A DNA stretch of 64,000 nucleotides from Clarireedia homoeocarpa (taxonomy: Eukaryota; Ascomycota; Leotiomycetes; Helotiales; Rutstroemiaceae), in assembly GCA_001465935.1 (NCBI GenBank), contig LNKV01000015.1:372001-436000 (forward strand). Direction: 5' to 3'. The translations under genes were made by a program, and so were the position numbers. Positions 1 through 12,439 of the stretch are shown in pieces. How positions within the stretch are numbered: the first letter of the stretch is position 1; every line of letters begins with the position of its first letter. The notes under the pieces are model-generated. The model was not told where the DNA came from. It saw nothing but the letters and a program-made list of their open reading frames with translations, and searched no databases.

Positions 1-1113
1 AAGAATGGGAACCGTCTCGACAAAATAGTGAGAAGTATAACTCCCGCGGACCATATGTCGATTTTGGTACGTTGCTCAGTGCATTTAAAAAGCACCTCAG
101 GAGCTCGAAATCCTCGAGTTCCAGCACGGTTTGCCCGTCGTGACGGCCGGCTATCATTCTTGGGATACCCAGCCGAGGGAAGATTCTGAATAGCCGTGCT
201 TTGCGACAGCTTGTACTTCCGCTTCTGATCGCTAGCGGTACATAGACAAGATCTGACCTCGTCTTCTTCCCGCTCTGCAAGTCCAAAGTCCACAAGAACT
301 CCTCTTTGCTTGTCCGGTTCATACAAGAAATTTGTAGGTTTTATATCTCTATGCAGGATTCCTTGGGCATGAACGGCTTTTAAAGCGGTGAACAGCGAGC
401 GAAAGTATATTTGCATATCCGACACCTTCATCTTCCTGAAATATTCTCGGAAGTCTGTATGTCGAAAGTAGGGTAACACGGCAACGACTTGGTCTGTATG
501 TCGAAAGGCTGTGATCAATGGGCAAACAGAGTCGCACCCTCGAAGGTCATTGAGGAGATCGAGTTCGTTCAGTATCCGCATGGGACTACTTGTGACATAA
601 ATCTTCTTGATCGCAACATATTTCCGCCTTCTGGAAACCTCTTCTCCTGAATCCTGCGTCCGTAACCTGCGTTTATTCAAAGACGCTGACGTCCAGGGCG
701 GCCGCTCTACTTCGTCAAGATCCCAATCGTTATTGTAATGTTCGTAAAGTAGGTCTTCTGCTTTATAGACAGTAGAGAATGTGCCTGTGTCGCGTGAGTG
801 AATGCATCGCCAAGTTCATAGTTTTGTATTTACCCTCTCCGATACGATTTATCAGACGAAATCGCTCTGTTATGCCTTTGAAAGTCTCTTGGAACTTGGC
901 AATGTCTTCCGCGACAGCTGGATCAACGGTATCCTCGCTTTCGTCAGAGTCGTCAGAGTAACCCTCTTCCTGGGAAACATCATCGTCTTCCGCTCTCGAC
1001 TCCTCGGTGACGTTGTCATCTTCTTCTTCCATCAATTCCTCTCGTTTTCTTTCGTCATTATGAATCTGGAAGGATGGTTTCGCATTCGTTTGTCGTGATC
1101 GCATACTTGCCAT
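1..1113 (-). CDS. cdc7: Cdc7/Hsk1-type serine/threonine kinase (3' end outside window)
   Basis: Catalytic subunit of the Dbf4-dependent kinase, which phosphorylates the MCM helicase to fire replication origins in the nucleus. The ATG is at 1113-1111. Exon 1 ends at 834 and exon 2 begins at 784 (50-bp intron, GTAAAT donor, CACAG acceptor). Exon 1 encodes an acidic Glu/Asp/Ser-rich N-terminus of about 70 residues followed by a TFKGITERFRLINRIGEG start of the kinase domain. Exon 2 completes the glycine loop (GEGTFSTVYKAED), the AIKKIY lysine strand, the HRDIKPTNFLYEPD catalytic loop, VDFGLAE (the DFG) and GTRGFRAPEVL, then IDIWSAGVILLTILSRRFP at the window edge. About 354 residues are visible; the C-lobe end is missing only because the window stops. 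FRAPEVL with a long insert between DFG and APE is typical of Cdc7. It is divergent from the condensin gene. Confidence 0.93.
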
Positions 1114-1449
1114 TCTGTAATACCCTGAGGTTCTAGGTACAGTCAGGTATAAATAACCTTCTTAAGAACGCATAACTAGACACGATGCGAAGGCTCAATT
1201 GGTGGTTCTGGCCCAATAGGACCTACTTATCAAGCCTTGTCTTGTTTGTATCTCTTTTTGCGGGGTTGTTCGACGCGGTCAAATCGCGTTTTGGGGACAA
1301 ATCATGCTAAGGCTAAAATAAGCCGAAAGTCAATATCAATAAACATGGCCCTAGCAACAAAACATTCACACAAAACAATTCAGTCAACGACAACTTTCAC
1401 AGTTTATGCATTGGATAGTGTCGCTGGATAGGGCACCACTAACGACATT
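1114..1449. promoter_or_regulatory. Bidirectional promoter of cdc7 and cnd1 with two ACGCG-core (MCB-like) motifs
   Basis: The 336 bp between the two divergent start codons contain ACGCGG at 1273-1278 on the plus strand and TCGCGT at 1284-1289 (ACGCGA on the minus strand), 5 bp apart. ACGCGN is the known core of the MluI cell-cycle box bound by MBF-type factors at G1/S. The motif pair is seen; its binding and function are inferred from the two cell-cycle genes it separates. Confidence 0.5.
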
Positions 1450-4400
1450 ATGGATCCTATAGATTTCGACATTAACGATGCTCTCAAACATTACATGAGC
1501 GATCCTGCAACGGTTGCGACTCCAGAAGCAGACTCCAACCTAGTCGATTGTGAAAATGACCCCGAGTCGCTGACGAACTCTTTGATCAATAGCGTGTTGA
1601 ATCCTATCATAGACTCAGTCGCAGAGAATCCGGATGCGATAACAAGAAGTTCTTCGTTCGATTCCCTGCAGTTTCTGCTCAAGTGTGTACCAGTTTGTCC
1701 ACAATCCACCCAAAACTACCCCGCCGAGCCAGACTCTGAATTATTCTTCCTCTCTAGGTCCTCCTCTGTCCTTCCTACATATGCCTTGAGTAAAATTTTT
1801 GATCTTATCATCTCTGGGCTCTCCGCTGAAGCCGACATCATTCATAACGATCTCGAAACCGACGAACAAGAACTAATCACCCAGCACAAACAACTCCTGG
1901 AGATATTCGGTTTCTTATTGCAATGGACCATCGCGGCTGTAGAAACCAAAGCAGCGGAAAAGCCAACCTCTGCGCCGGCGGTACGCGGAAGAGGAAAGAC
2001 CACAAAAGCAAAAGCTAGCGCAAAAGATGGGAATTGGGATTCATCTCCGCAGCTAAAGACTGCTCTGGATATAATGTGCAAGGTGCTGAAGTTGAAGCTC
2101 TCGAAGATATTCTTAACCACATCTGAGAGAGACACCTTTATAAGTCTGTTTACCAGACCAGTATATATGGTGTTAGAGAGCGAACAACGGGTCAAGAATA
2201 CGGAGATTCGTATGCATGCCTTCAAGCTGTTGTGCATAGCTGTGAAGCACCATGGGCATGGTTATGGTAGGCTTCAAATGCCTGAGTGGACGAGGAACTC
2301 TACTGACGCACTTCATAGCTGCCCAAATATCGATTGTTCAGAATCTGACTTACTTCGAACATCTTGCGGAACCTATGGCCGAGTTTTTACAAATTCTGTC
2401 AGAGCAATACGATTATCCACAGTTATCAGATGAAATTATTCGGGAACTGAGCAATAAGGAGTTCAACAGCAATGACACGAAAGGCCCCAAGTCGGTCTCT
2501 TCATTTATCGTGAAGCTGTCGGAACTTGCGCCCAGGCTTGTTATTAAACAGATGACGATGTTAGCGAAACAGCTGGACAGTGAATCATATGCAGTTCGAT
2601 GTGCGCTCATCGAAATCTGTGGAAATCTTATCGCGGACTTAAGCAGGCAAGAAGAGCGCGGAGATAACTACAAATCCCAGTTGAATGCATTCTTCGACGT
2701 TTTAGAAGAGCGCTTCTTGGATCTCAACCCTTATTGCAGATGCCGGACTATTCAGGTCTACATCAAACTTTGCGAATTGGACCAAAAGTTTCCAAAACGA
2801 AGACAGAGAGCTGCCGAACTAGCTGCTCGAAGTTTAGAAGATAAGAGCAGCAATGTTCGTCGCAATGCCATCAAACTACTCGGAACTTTGATCAAGACCC
2901 ATCCATTTAGTGTCATGCATGGATCACAACTGAACTATAAGGAGTGGAAGTCTAGACTGGAAGCTGTGGATGCGGAATTGAACTCACTAAAGCCCCCAGC
3001 AGAAGCAGCTGGGCTCGAGGGCAATGCTCCAGCGGAAGCAGATACAGTACTTTTAGACGACGCCACACAACTTGAATCGGACTCTCCTCAAAAATCACAA
3101 AAGCCCATGAGTGACGAGGAGAAGATTGCTGCCATCAAGAAAGCACAGGAGGAAGCAGCAACGTCGGAAGCTATCAACAAACTTACGCTAACGCGAAGGT
3201 ATTATGTTGAGGCTCTCAAATTCATCGAGGTCCTTCACGGGGCTACAACCATTATCTGTCAATTATTGGGTTCAAAGAACAAAAGCGAAGTTATTGAGGC
3301 CATGGACTATTTCGAAATCGGTGACGCATATAACATCGAACAGAACAAGCTCGGCATTCGGAGAATGTTACGCCTGATCTGGACTAAGGGAAACAGTGAT
3401 GAAGGGAAAGGAGTCCAAAACCACCTCATTGATTGCTACAAACGGTTATTTTTCGAGGCACCCGATTCATACAATGACAATGACGCAGCAAACTACATTG
3501 CTCGCAACATGATTAGTTTGACATTCGGAGCGACGCCTGCAGAGTTAACATCTTTGGAGCAATTACTCGCCACTATGATTAAAGCAAACCATGTCTCAGA
3601 CCTCGTTATCTCCAAACTATGGCAAGTATATGGTGTTCAAAAGAGAGAAATCTCTAAGAGTCAACGACGGGGCGCAATTATAGTGTTGGGTATGCTCGCA
3701 ACTGCCAAGCCAGAAATTGTGGTTGGAGAAATGGAAACCATGCTTCGCATTGGATTGGGTAGTCTTGGTCGTTCTGACCTTCAGCTTGCCAAATTTACCT
3801 GCATAGCACTCAGGCGTATTAACCCAACAGGACGGCAAGCCATTGCCCAAACTTCAAAGCTAAGCAATGATCATGCGGTTCTTGGGAAGCTAGCTGCAAT
3901 TATCGAGGTCGAGTCTGACAACAAGGAATGGTATGGAGTTGCTGAACAGGCAATTAGCGTTATTTATTCACTGTCAAAACACCCTGATACTCTCTGTTCG
4001 GAGATCTTGCGAAGGAAGACCAGGCATGTATTTCAACAACGCGTTCGACCGACACCCCAACCGCAAGACTTGCCAATGGAAATGGAGATTGATTCGGAAG
4101 AGCCGGCCGAGACCTCTAAGGTAGAATCTCCCGAAGAAGTTCAGGAACCTCCGCCATCCGAGAACAAACAAAAAGGCGCCGTTGCATTGTCTCAACTTCT
4201 GTTTATCGTCGGGCACGTTGCAATCAAGCAAATTGTACACCTTGAGCTTTGCGAGCTAGATTTCAAACGACGGAAGGCTGAGGCCGAGAAGAACAAGTCT
4301 GGCACCGAGACAGCAGCGGACAAGGCTGCTAAAGAAGCTGCTGACGATCTGGATATGATTGGAGGTACAACGGAGGATGATTTCACGGAAGCAATGGCTC

Positions 4401-5234
4401 ATATTCGAGAGCGCGAGCTCTTGTATGGTCAAAATTCCCTCCTTTCAAATTTCGGACCACTCGTGGCCGAGATCTGCTCGAACAACACCACTTACAAGGA
4501 CCGCAACCTCCAAGCCGCGGCGACTCTTTGCCTCGCCAAACTTATGTGCGTTAGTTCTGAATACTGCGAGACGAACCTTCCACTTCTTATTACAATTCTC
4601 GAGCGCTCTAAAGATCCAATTATCCGGTCTAACGTGGTCATTGCACTTGGTGATATGGCAGTCTGCTTCAATCACCTCATTGATGAGAACACCGACTTCC
4701 TCTACCGACGACTGAATGATAAAGATGCAAGTGTCAAGAGGACTTGTCTCATGACCCTCACCTTCCTTATTCTTGCCGGTCAAGTCAAGGTAAAGGGACA
4801 ATTAGGAGAGATGGCCAAATGTTTGGAAGATGACGACAAGCGCATCGCTGATCTGAGCCGAATGTTCTTCACTGAATTGAGCACCAAGGATAATGCCGTG
4901 TACAATCACTTTGTCGATATGTTCAGTTTATTGAGTGCAGAGAAGGGGCTCGAGGAGGATGCTCTTCGCAGAATCATCAAATTCTTGGCTGGATTCATTG
5001 AAAAGGTATGTCGTCATATTTCAAAGTCATATCAGATAATGCAGATGCTAACACAAGAATCAGGATAAACATGCTCGTCAACTCGCCGATAAACTTGCTG
5101 CAAGATTAGCAAGGTGCGAGAACGAGAGGCAATGGAATGATGTTGCTTATGCATTGAGTCTGTTGCAGCATAAAAATGAGGAAATCACGAAATTGGTTCA
5201 GGGCGGATTTAGGGTTGTGCAAGCTAGTGCTTGA
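1450..5234 (+). CDS. cnd1: Condensin complex subunit 1 (CAP-D2/Cnd1/Ycs4)
   Basis: HEAT-repeat subunit of condensin, which compacts mitotic chromosomes together with Smc2/Smc4. Exons are 1450-2266, 2319-5005 and 5064-5234, giving 1224 residues, near the usual size. Intron 1 (52 bp, TACTGAC branch, CATAG acceptor) joins frames to give HGHGYAAQISIVQ followed by LTYFEHLAEPMAE, a highly conserved stretch of the Cnd1 N-terminal domain. Intron 2 has a GTATGT donor and a GCTAAC branch. The middle holds HEAT-like helices with an acidic linker around residues 520-560. The C-terminal condensin domain includes TTYKDRNLQAAATLCLAKLM and SNVVIALGDMAVCFNHLIDE. The last exon gives a short tail ending VVQASA. 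It is divergent from cdc7 across a 336-bp spacer that may coordinate the two genes. Confidence 0.96.
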
Positions 5235-7993
5235 AGCAATGATGTTATACTGGATGGCTATTTATCGTTGGATGGGTGGGAAGGGAACAGAAGGGTTGGA
5301 ATGGATGATTCATGCTAATGATATCACTTTTGGAGTCTGGTTAAGGTCGTCTAGACTGGCGTTCAGGTGGGCGATAATGACATGATGTTGGTTCATCTCA
5401 TGCTTTTAAGCTTTTTTCTTCAGCTTGGCGTGTTGTGTCGGTGGCGTAGGCTTTTTCCCCCTCGCCCCCCTTGCTGTCCCTCCCCCGCATATGCAGAAGG
5501 GAAGAGAAGCCTGCATAAAGTGACATTCTATAAATAGTGCATATGACAAGCACAGCATAAAATTTCCTCCTCGCTCTGCCCATGCTATTGCAACAGAAAA
5601 GCTTTCTAGAAATATTACCTCGCTGTAATGTAAGATGCGCAAGTACAGCACTATGTACTAGACTTCCACGACAAACCCCCTATATCCACTTCACTCACTA
5701 CCTACCTATGACTTTTCAATAAAAGAGGGCATGAGTTCGCAGTACCAGTCCGCGGATCTGCTCATCTGTGGAGCCCGAAACTGCCGGACCAGAATTTTTT
5801 TTCAATAGAGATTAACTTAGGTTACAGTAAGTTAGTACTTGGAGTCTAATCCTAACCCCTGTGGTGTTCTCGAATTGTCAGAAGAAGGGGGACGGCGTGG
5901 ACGGACCAAGACCCTTGGCTATATCTATATTTTTTTTAATAAAAAAAAAGAAAATTTTTGGGAATCGGGCTGGGAAAAAGATGTCTAAGCGATCATTGAG
6001 GGGGCACGGGAAGAGTTTGGGAAAAGACTGAATATGGAGATTTAGGTTGGATGGGAAGAAAGAGGTTTTATTTGTAAGTTCAAGGACGATTAGATGGGAA
6101 ATGCTAAATGTAGGCTGTCGGGCTTGGTGAATATGTTTGTACGTCAAAATTGGAAGAGCACGGAAATGTCAGCCCTACTGTAAAGTTCCTCGTAGAACTA
6201 CCGTAAATAGTCCAGCTACTTCGTTGTGGCTTTTAAAACGGACAGCTTACGTACTATACTGGGTAAGATAAGTAGCTGTTGAGGCTGCAGATTGCTGAGC
6301 CCCGGAGAGCGAGCATTATGCGTATGTATTCTGTAGGGAAGGGAAGGGTGGAATTCTGTTTGTTCGTTCGTTTGGTCATGTACTGTATGCTTACGGTCCG
6401 AGTACGATAGCTAGCTAGAGTGGCTGGTAGGTGGGCAAAATAATAACTTCAGGGACTTATTGGAAGAGGAACAGCAGCTTACCCAGCGTTCCGGGCTGGG
6501 CTCATCGTTAAAGGGGGGTGATAGTGTGAGATTGTGGCTATTTTCATATATTAATATTGAATCGAGGTCTCGGCTGCGGGCGCAGATCGAAGCTTGGTCG
6601 TTGATTCTATCGAGCGTGCGAGAGGGACTGGACAAGATTGAGATTGGGACGGGGACTGGGAGCCCTTTGAGGGGCTCGCTAGGGGAAGGAGAGGAGGGAG
6701 AGGAGGGAGAGGAGGGAGAGGAGAACTGGAACATGTGGGATGAGCTGGGCAGTTTTGGACTGTGGCTGGGATGTGATAACCCTGGGTGGGTTTGAGATGA
6801 TTGATGTGATGGATTGGATGCCTTTGACATGACTTTCAGCAGTGCGAAAGGAAGCTTGATGCTGCCGCACATGTATGTCCAATAGCTCCTCCCTACGGAG
6901 TATACTTCGTACATACCATACCGTTCGGATCCATCCGCAGTATGCAACATGCGGATGCTAGAAAATCAATTTATCAGCAATATATATTTCATTTCAGGGG
7001 CTGTACCAAACGTTGCGAGGGGCCGCGTGTGCGCAGAAGATAGTCTGATGCTGTATGCTTAAAATGCAGCATAATCGGGAATTGGAAATTGGAAATTGGA
7101 AGTTCTTGGTACGCTCCACATGGTCAGCAGTCGGTAGGATTTCCGCCCACCAATATTTGTTGTTCTGTTATTTGTTGATTTCGCAGTTTTCTACTGGTAT
7201 GGAGTGTCTAGAGTGAGATGGAGTAGAGCGCTCAGCCCTTTTCTTTGTCGCCTGCAGAGCTGGACTACCGGGTCCCTTCTCCCTTTCGCTAGCTAAGGTT
7301 ACGGGCACGGGGAGTACGCTGTCAGGCTACAAGTCAAGAATTCTTGATGTCTTGGAGGGGGAGATTGATGTTCAGGTGAATCATTTGGTCAAGCAAAGCT
7401 AGTCTAAGGGGAATTGGAATCGGAATAGGACTGTATTACCTACTACTACTACTACTTTACTTACTGTCATCATCATCAACATCAACAACAACAACAACAA
7501 CAATAACCTCCTATAACCTCCTTCACTTCCCTTCCTCTTCCTCTTCCTCTGTCTTCTCTGCTCCTGTACGTTGTTGTTGTAATAACTTTACTCACTGCTT
7601 GCCTTGACACTCTTTTTCGCAGTCAAGCCTTCTGGTTTTATATTGCAAGAATAGTACATACACACCACACCACCCACCGCAACAACCTACAAGGGACTGC
7701 AGCGCGACGAACGGGAACGCTTCAAATCTTGCGCCCATTTCCCGACCCCTCTGGACCAATAATATACTTCGGCCGTTGCGACGGAGAAACTGGGTGAACA
7801 ACGCAAACGCAAACGCAAACGCAACTACCCCAAAATATATTGCTGAATCCCAGAGGTTGGGGTGAAGGAAAGGGAAAGCGCATTTGTGCCACAAGTCGAC
7901 AGGAAACCTGCCCTGCGACCTAGCTGTCTCTCTGGGATAAAGTACACTCACTACCGATATTAAACATTCGAAACCTTCGTCCTTCGTTATATC
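5235..7993. other. Intergenic and probable long 5' leader of the chitin synthase activator gene
   Basis: I find no convincing gene here. Reading frames on both strands are low-complexity and lack plausible spliced structure. The stretch holds a GA-rich block (about 6686-6723, repeating GGAGGGAGA), a short GGAAATT repeat near 7081, ACT and CAT/CAA triplet runs (7440-7502), and pyrimidine-rich DNA up to the start codon at 7994. That pattern is usual for long leaders of cell-wall genes. Confidence 0.5.
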
Positions 7994-10900
7994 ATGGCGT
8001 ATTACCAGGACACCTACGACGATTATGCTGGGGAAAAGCACGATGAATATCAACCAGCGCGCGCCGGTTGGAGCAGGAACCAGGACGGTGGTCAAGCTGG
8101 TGAGTTGAAAGAGCTTTTATTAGAACTTGTTACCGTAGTAGACGGAACCCATTGTTTGATTCCTCCACTGCATCTGCGGGTGACGGGAAGGTTTCGCAAG
8201 TTACGAAACTGCAACCTTCATCCAGAAGCTTTGTACCCCTACACGGCCCTGTCAAAAAAGATAGTTTTGGGGCGCATGCCGCGAAGATCCTTTCGCTGGG
8301 CAGCCATGACAATCACTACGTATTCGATCCTACCCTACATGTTCTGGTTCCTGGTGTCATTGAGTGCTTGATTCTTCTCATATCTATTTCCACCATCTCA
8401 AATGCCAAATTCTGCCATGCTCTGATAGCACAAAATCTACGAATTCTGTTGAAATCTTAATTTGAAACCTGGCTGATATATATCCTACTTCAGATCCATA
8501 CCAGCAACCTCCACGCGGTAGCAGTTTGAATAAGAACAATATGAACGGATATCAGCAGAACTCCTCTTTAGGGGCGACTTTCTATCCTGGTGGAGGCGAT
8601 GACTTTTATATGCCCACGAATGTGGTTTCTCCAATGCCGCACAGGTACGATATTTCCTATGATTTTCCATGAGATGGCACAGCGAGTATCTGAGATCTCA
8701 CCCACAACCCCCAAGAGACTGTGAATGAACGCAGACTAAGATAATGCGCAGGGTTATGCCAGAAGTACCATCGAACATGCAAGATAGCTTAGCAAACCTT
8801 GAACTTAATTCTGACGGCCATCGAGTGAGCTCGTACTCAACCGCTTCGTCGATGCAATCCCCATATGATAATTATCACGGGCAACACACCCGCGAATCGT
8901 CGAGATCGAGCGTCAGCCGATACAGCGGACCAGGCTTCACTGCCAGTTACGACCACACAAATGCTTCGATATACCAGAATTTGAAGGCACCACAAGGCAC
9001 GCCGCGGTTTCAGCCAGATTCTCCGCGATTCTCGCCTTTCCCAAAGCCGCGCGATGCAGGCCCAAATGTGCCGCTGTCGGACGACGATAAGGAGGAGGTT
9101 TTGGAGAGAGCCCGACCTTTGGTGTTAAAGTCAACAGACCCAGAGATGCAGTTGGCGTGGGCTCAAGACGCGTTGACGTGGGTTGAAGTTGCTAGTCAAA
9201 GCTACGAGCGAAGACAAGAACAAAAGGAGAACCCAGGAAACCGCGTCCCTACACCAAAAATCGAACATCAGCTACGAGTTGACGCCATTAGCATCGTTAA
9301 TTTCCTCGCAGAGCAACAACACCCGAAAGCAGAATTTATGAAGGCAATGTGGCTGGAGTTTGGTAAATTCGGATATCGACAAGATTTGAAGGAGTCATTC
9401 CAATGCTACCAGCGAGCGGCGAAGAAGGGCTATGCTCGTGCTGAATACCGTATTGGTATGCAGTATGAAAACACACAGAACCCAGCAAAGGCGGTTGAAC
9501 ATTATACAAGAGGTGTTCAGATGAGAGATTCTGCTGCAAACTACCGATTGGGAATGGCTACGCTACTTGGTCAATGTGGTATTCAACAAGATTACCAGAG
9601 AGGTATTGATTTGATCCAGTTTGCTGCAGACACCGCGGATGAAAATGCTCCACAAGGTGCTTATGTTTATGGAATGCTTCTCGCTCGTGAGTTACCCAAC
9701 ATCACTATGCCGGAGGAGTATTTGCCATACGACCTTAACGACGCGAAGCTATTCATCGAGAAGGCAGCCTATCTTGGATTCGCAAAGGCACAACTGAAGA
9801 TGGCACAAGCATATGAACTTTGTCTTCTAGGGTGCGAATTCGACCCGGCTCTTTCATTACACTACAACGCGCTAGCTGCTCGCCAAGGAGAAGCCGAAGC
9901 CGACATGGCTATCAGTAAATGGTTCCTGTGTGGTTATGAAGGCGTGTTCGATAAGAATGAGAAGTTGGCGTACACCTATGCGCAAAGAGCAGCCGAGACA
10001 GAAATGGCTACAGCTGAGTTTGCCATGGGTTATTTCTACGAAATTGGAATGTATGTTTCAAAGGATCTTCAGAAGGCGCAGGAATGGTACAACAAGGCCG
10101 CTAGACACGGTAACCAGGATGCTTTAGGAAGAATCGACAGTATCAAACGAAACAATGTTTTGTCGAAGTCTGAGCACGAAGCAGTTGCTCTTAACAGAAT
10201 TAGATCAACTCACGGATCACGCAGAGGGGGTAAGCCGCCGAGGTTCCAGAATTCTACTGCTCCGCCCATGCCGGCGATGGCTGAAGATCCAAGCGGTGGA
10301 CAACCAGCTCAAAATCGTCAAGCTCCACGAAAGAAGGGCGCACCTGCTGGCATTCGACCAATCTCTATTGCTCCATATCCCGAGGATGATATCAGTCCTG
10401 GCAACCGCGGCAATAACAAGGTCAGCCCCAACTACCCTCCGAGATCACCAAGATACCCTCAAGATCAACTTCGACCATCTACAGCTTCCTCGAACCCAGC
10501 TTCCGATCGACCATCCTCTGCCTTTGGCATTCGAACCCAACAGGCGCCACAAATGGGCATTCACCATCAAAACACAGAACCGATCCGTGCCTCTGCTAGC
10601 ATGAGCAACATGTCCTCACAAAGTATCGGCAACCCAAGAGATCGCATCCCCTCGGATGGCGGCCGCCAACCTCAAATCCCCGGCAAGAATCGCGATCCCT
10701 CACCAAGCGGCGCACCATACATCCCACCGCTCAACTTCGGCTCCCCAAGCACCGCAAACCGACCTAACACATCCAGTTCTTCCCGCCCAGGAACCGCGCA
10801 AAGCTACGCATCTCGACCCGTTCAAACACCCAACTCAGCGCCCCCTCCAAGAGGCAGCTCCATGACACCAGCCACCCCTGGTTCAGCTCCGGCTTCGGCG

Positions 10901-11163
10901 ACGGCGGGTCGTGGTCCTAATCGCACACCGATGAATACGATGACGTCGCAGACACCGGACTCCAGACAGTCGTCTGTTTCATCGGCTCCAACAACACCGG
11001 CGCCGGGGAAGCCGAAGAAGCAGGGTCCGGCTACGTTTGAGGAAATGGGTATTCCGAAGACGAAGGATGAGAATGAATGTGTAAGTTTTATTTCCCCTGA
11101 ACGACTCCCATCTTCCCTACTACTCGTTGCTGACTTTTTTTTGATTTATAGCTTGTCATGTAA
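7994..11163 (+). CDS. Chitin synthase activator, Chs4/Skt5 family (Sel1 repeats, CaaX box)
   Basis: Activates and localises chitin synthase at septa and growing tips. Exons are 7994-8099, 8494-8644, 8752-11080 and 11152-11163, giving 865 residues. The N-terminus is Tyr/Asp/Gln-rich and disordered (MAYYQDTYDDYAGEKHDEY). Residues about 190-480 form a run of Sel1-like repeats such as AEYRIGMQYENTQNPAKAVEH and AEFAMGYFYEIGMYVSKDLQ. A Pro/Ser-rich region follows. The final 12-bp exon supplies only Leu-Val-Met-stop, completing ENECLVM, a CaaX farnesylation motif as in yeast Skt5. Intron 1 (394 bp) is long for this genome. If intron 3 (71 bp) is retained, the frame stays open to 11332 and gives a hydrophobic tail in place of CaaX. 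The Sel1 and CaaX assignment is firm; exon 1-2 splice sites are my reading. Confidence 0.92.
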
Positions 11164-12439
11164 ATTTTATTTTCCTATTCATATCTGGAGTGGAAATATA
11201 TTATTTTTGTTCGGGGTGGATGGACGGCTTTCTCTTCCCTCGCTTTTTACTCTATTATTTTCTTCGTTTGAAGTTTTACTTTTCTTTGTTGCAAATAAAA
11301 AGATTTCATTTTTATTTAAACTGGTAGTTTAGTAAGCAAGCAAGCAAGCGGCATGGGCAGCGGGATGGGAGAGGAGCATGACATTTGCTGTTGGTTTTTC
11401 CTCTCTCGAAAATGTTGTAGGTTGTTGGATTGGATTGGATGGTTGTGGAACGGCGTGAGATGGGGTTGGGAATGTCTTCGGGGAGGATAGGAGAGCGAGG
11501 ACGAAAGGAAGGGAAGAAAATAGAAATCTTGATACTCACATTGATGCGTTTGACTGCTTGTTTGCTTGATTTGTTTACGTGATGTGTTGGCGTGAATGTG
11601 CTTTGCAGTGTTACTTGACTATGTTCTTCTCGATTGGCTGGATGGATTGGCTGGGTGGATGAATGAATAGATGGAAGTGTCTATGCGGTGTTATGTTTTG
11701 TTACAGCAAGTGAAAGAAAGAAAAACTGAAGCGAGGATGGTTGATGTAGTTGTAGTTGTGGTGGTGGATGTGGTGGTGGTGGTGAAGGTGAAGGCGACGG
11801 TGAAGGTGAAGGTGAAGGTGAAATGTTGGACTGGCTAAGTGAGTGAGTGAGCGAGTGAGCAAGTGTTGCCTCACCTAGGAACTTTACTGCATACCACATC
11901 ACAAGCAGTTGGTTGATGTGTATCTGAGAATTCCTTCTTAAATGCAAAGAAGGGAGATTCCAATCTCTCTCACTCACTCACTAACTCACTCACTCACTAA
12001 CTCACTCACTCACTAACTCACTCACTCACTAACTCACTCACTCACTAACTCACTCACTCATTACTGAATACGATTCCATTCCGTGGATTTCCTTCCCCTG
12101 GCTGATAGGTAGATAGAAATCTACTTTACTTTACTTTACTCTGCGTCATGTCATACTCGGAATAGGATTCTTCAACTTTACTATTATTCTTTGGAGATTC
12201 CCATGGAATGGATGGATTGAAAAAAATTTCAAGCTCAACGAACCACGGCGTCAATCTACTTGTGGATTTTTTTTATTCTTCTTCTTCCGTTGATCACCGT
12301 CTGTCTGTCTGGGGGTTCTTTACTTTATCATCCAATTGCTTCTTATCCTACTTCTACACGGATCGTATTCTTTTTCACAAATCAAACACTTCCTCTCATC
12401 TCCATCTCCATCTCCATCTCCATCCATTCTCATCCCGCC
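11164..12439. other. Intergenic, repeat-rich spacer between the chitin synthase activator and hop2
   Basis: No gene is supported. It contains a GGTGAA-type run (about 11780-11822), short GAGT runs, a 16-bp minisatellite (listed separately), CTTTA runs near 12122 and a CATCTC run just before hop2 (about 12396-12424). Open frames here come from these repeats. Confidence 0.6.
11969..12062. repeat. 16-bp minisatellite, about six copies
   Basis: The unit CACTCACTCACTAACT is repeated almost perfectly across about 94 bp. It is itself built from CACT tetramers with a periodic CTAA interruption. Confidence 0.9.

Noticed and set aside
6411..6950. 179-residue open frame on the minus strand, Ser/Pro-rich
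   Set aside because: Its composition comes from the GA/CT-rich repeat at 6686-6723; there is no conserved motif or splice support and it lies in the leader region of the next gene.
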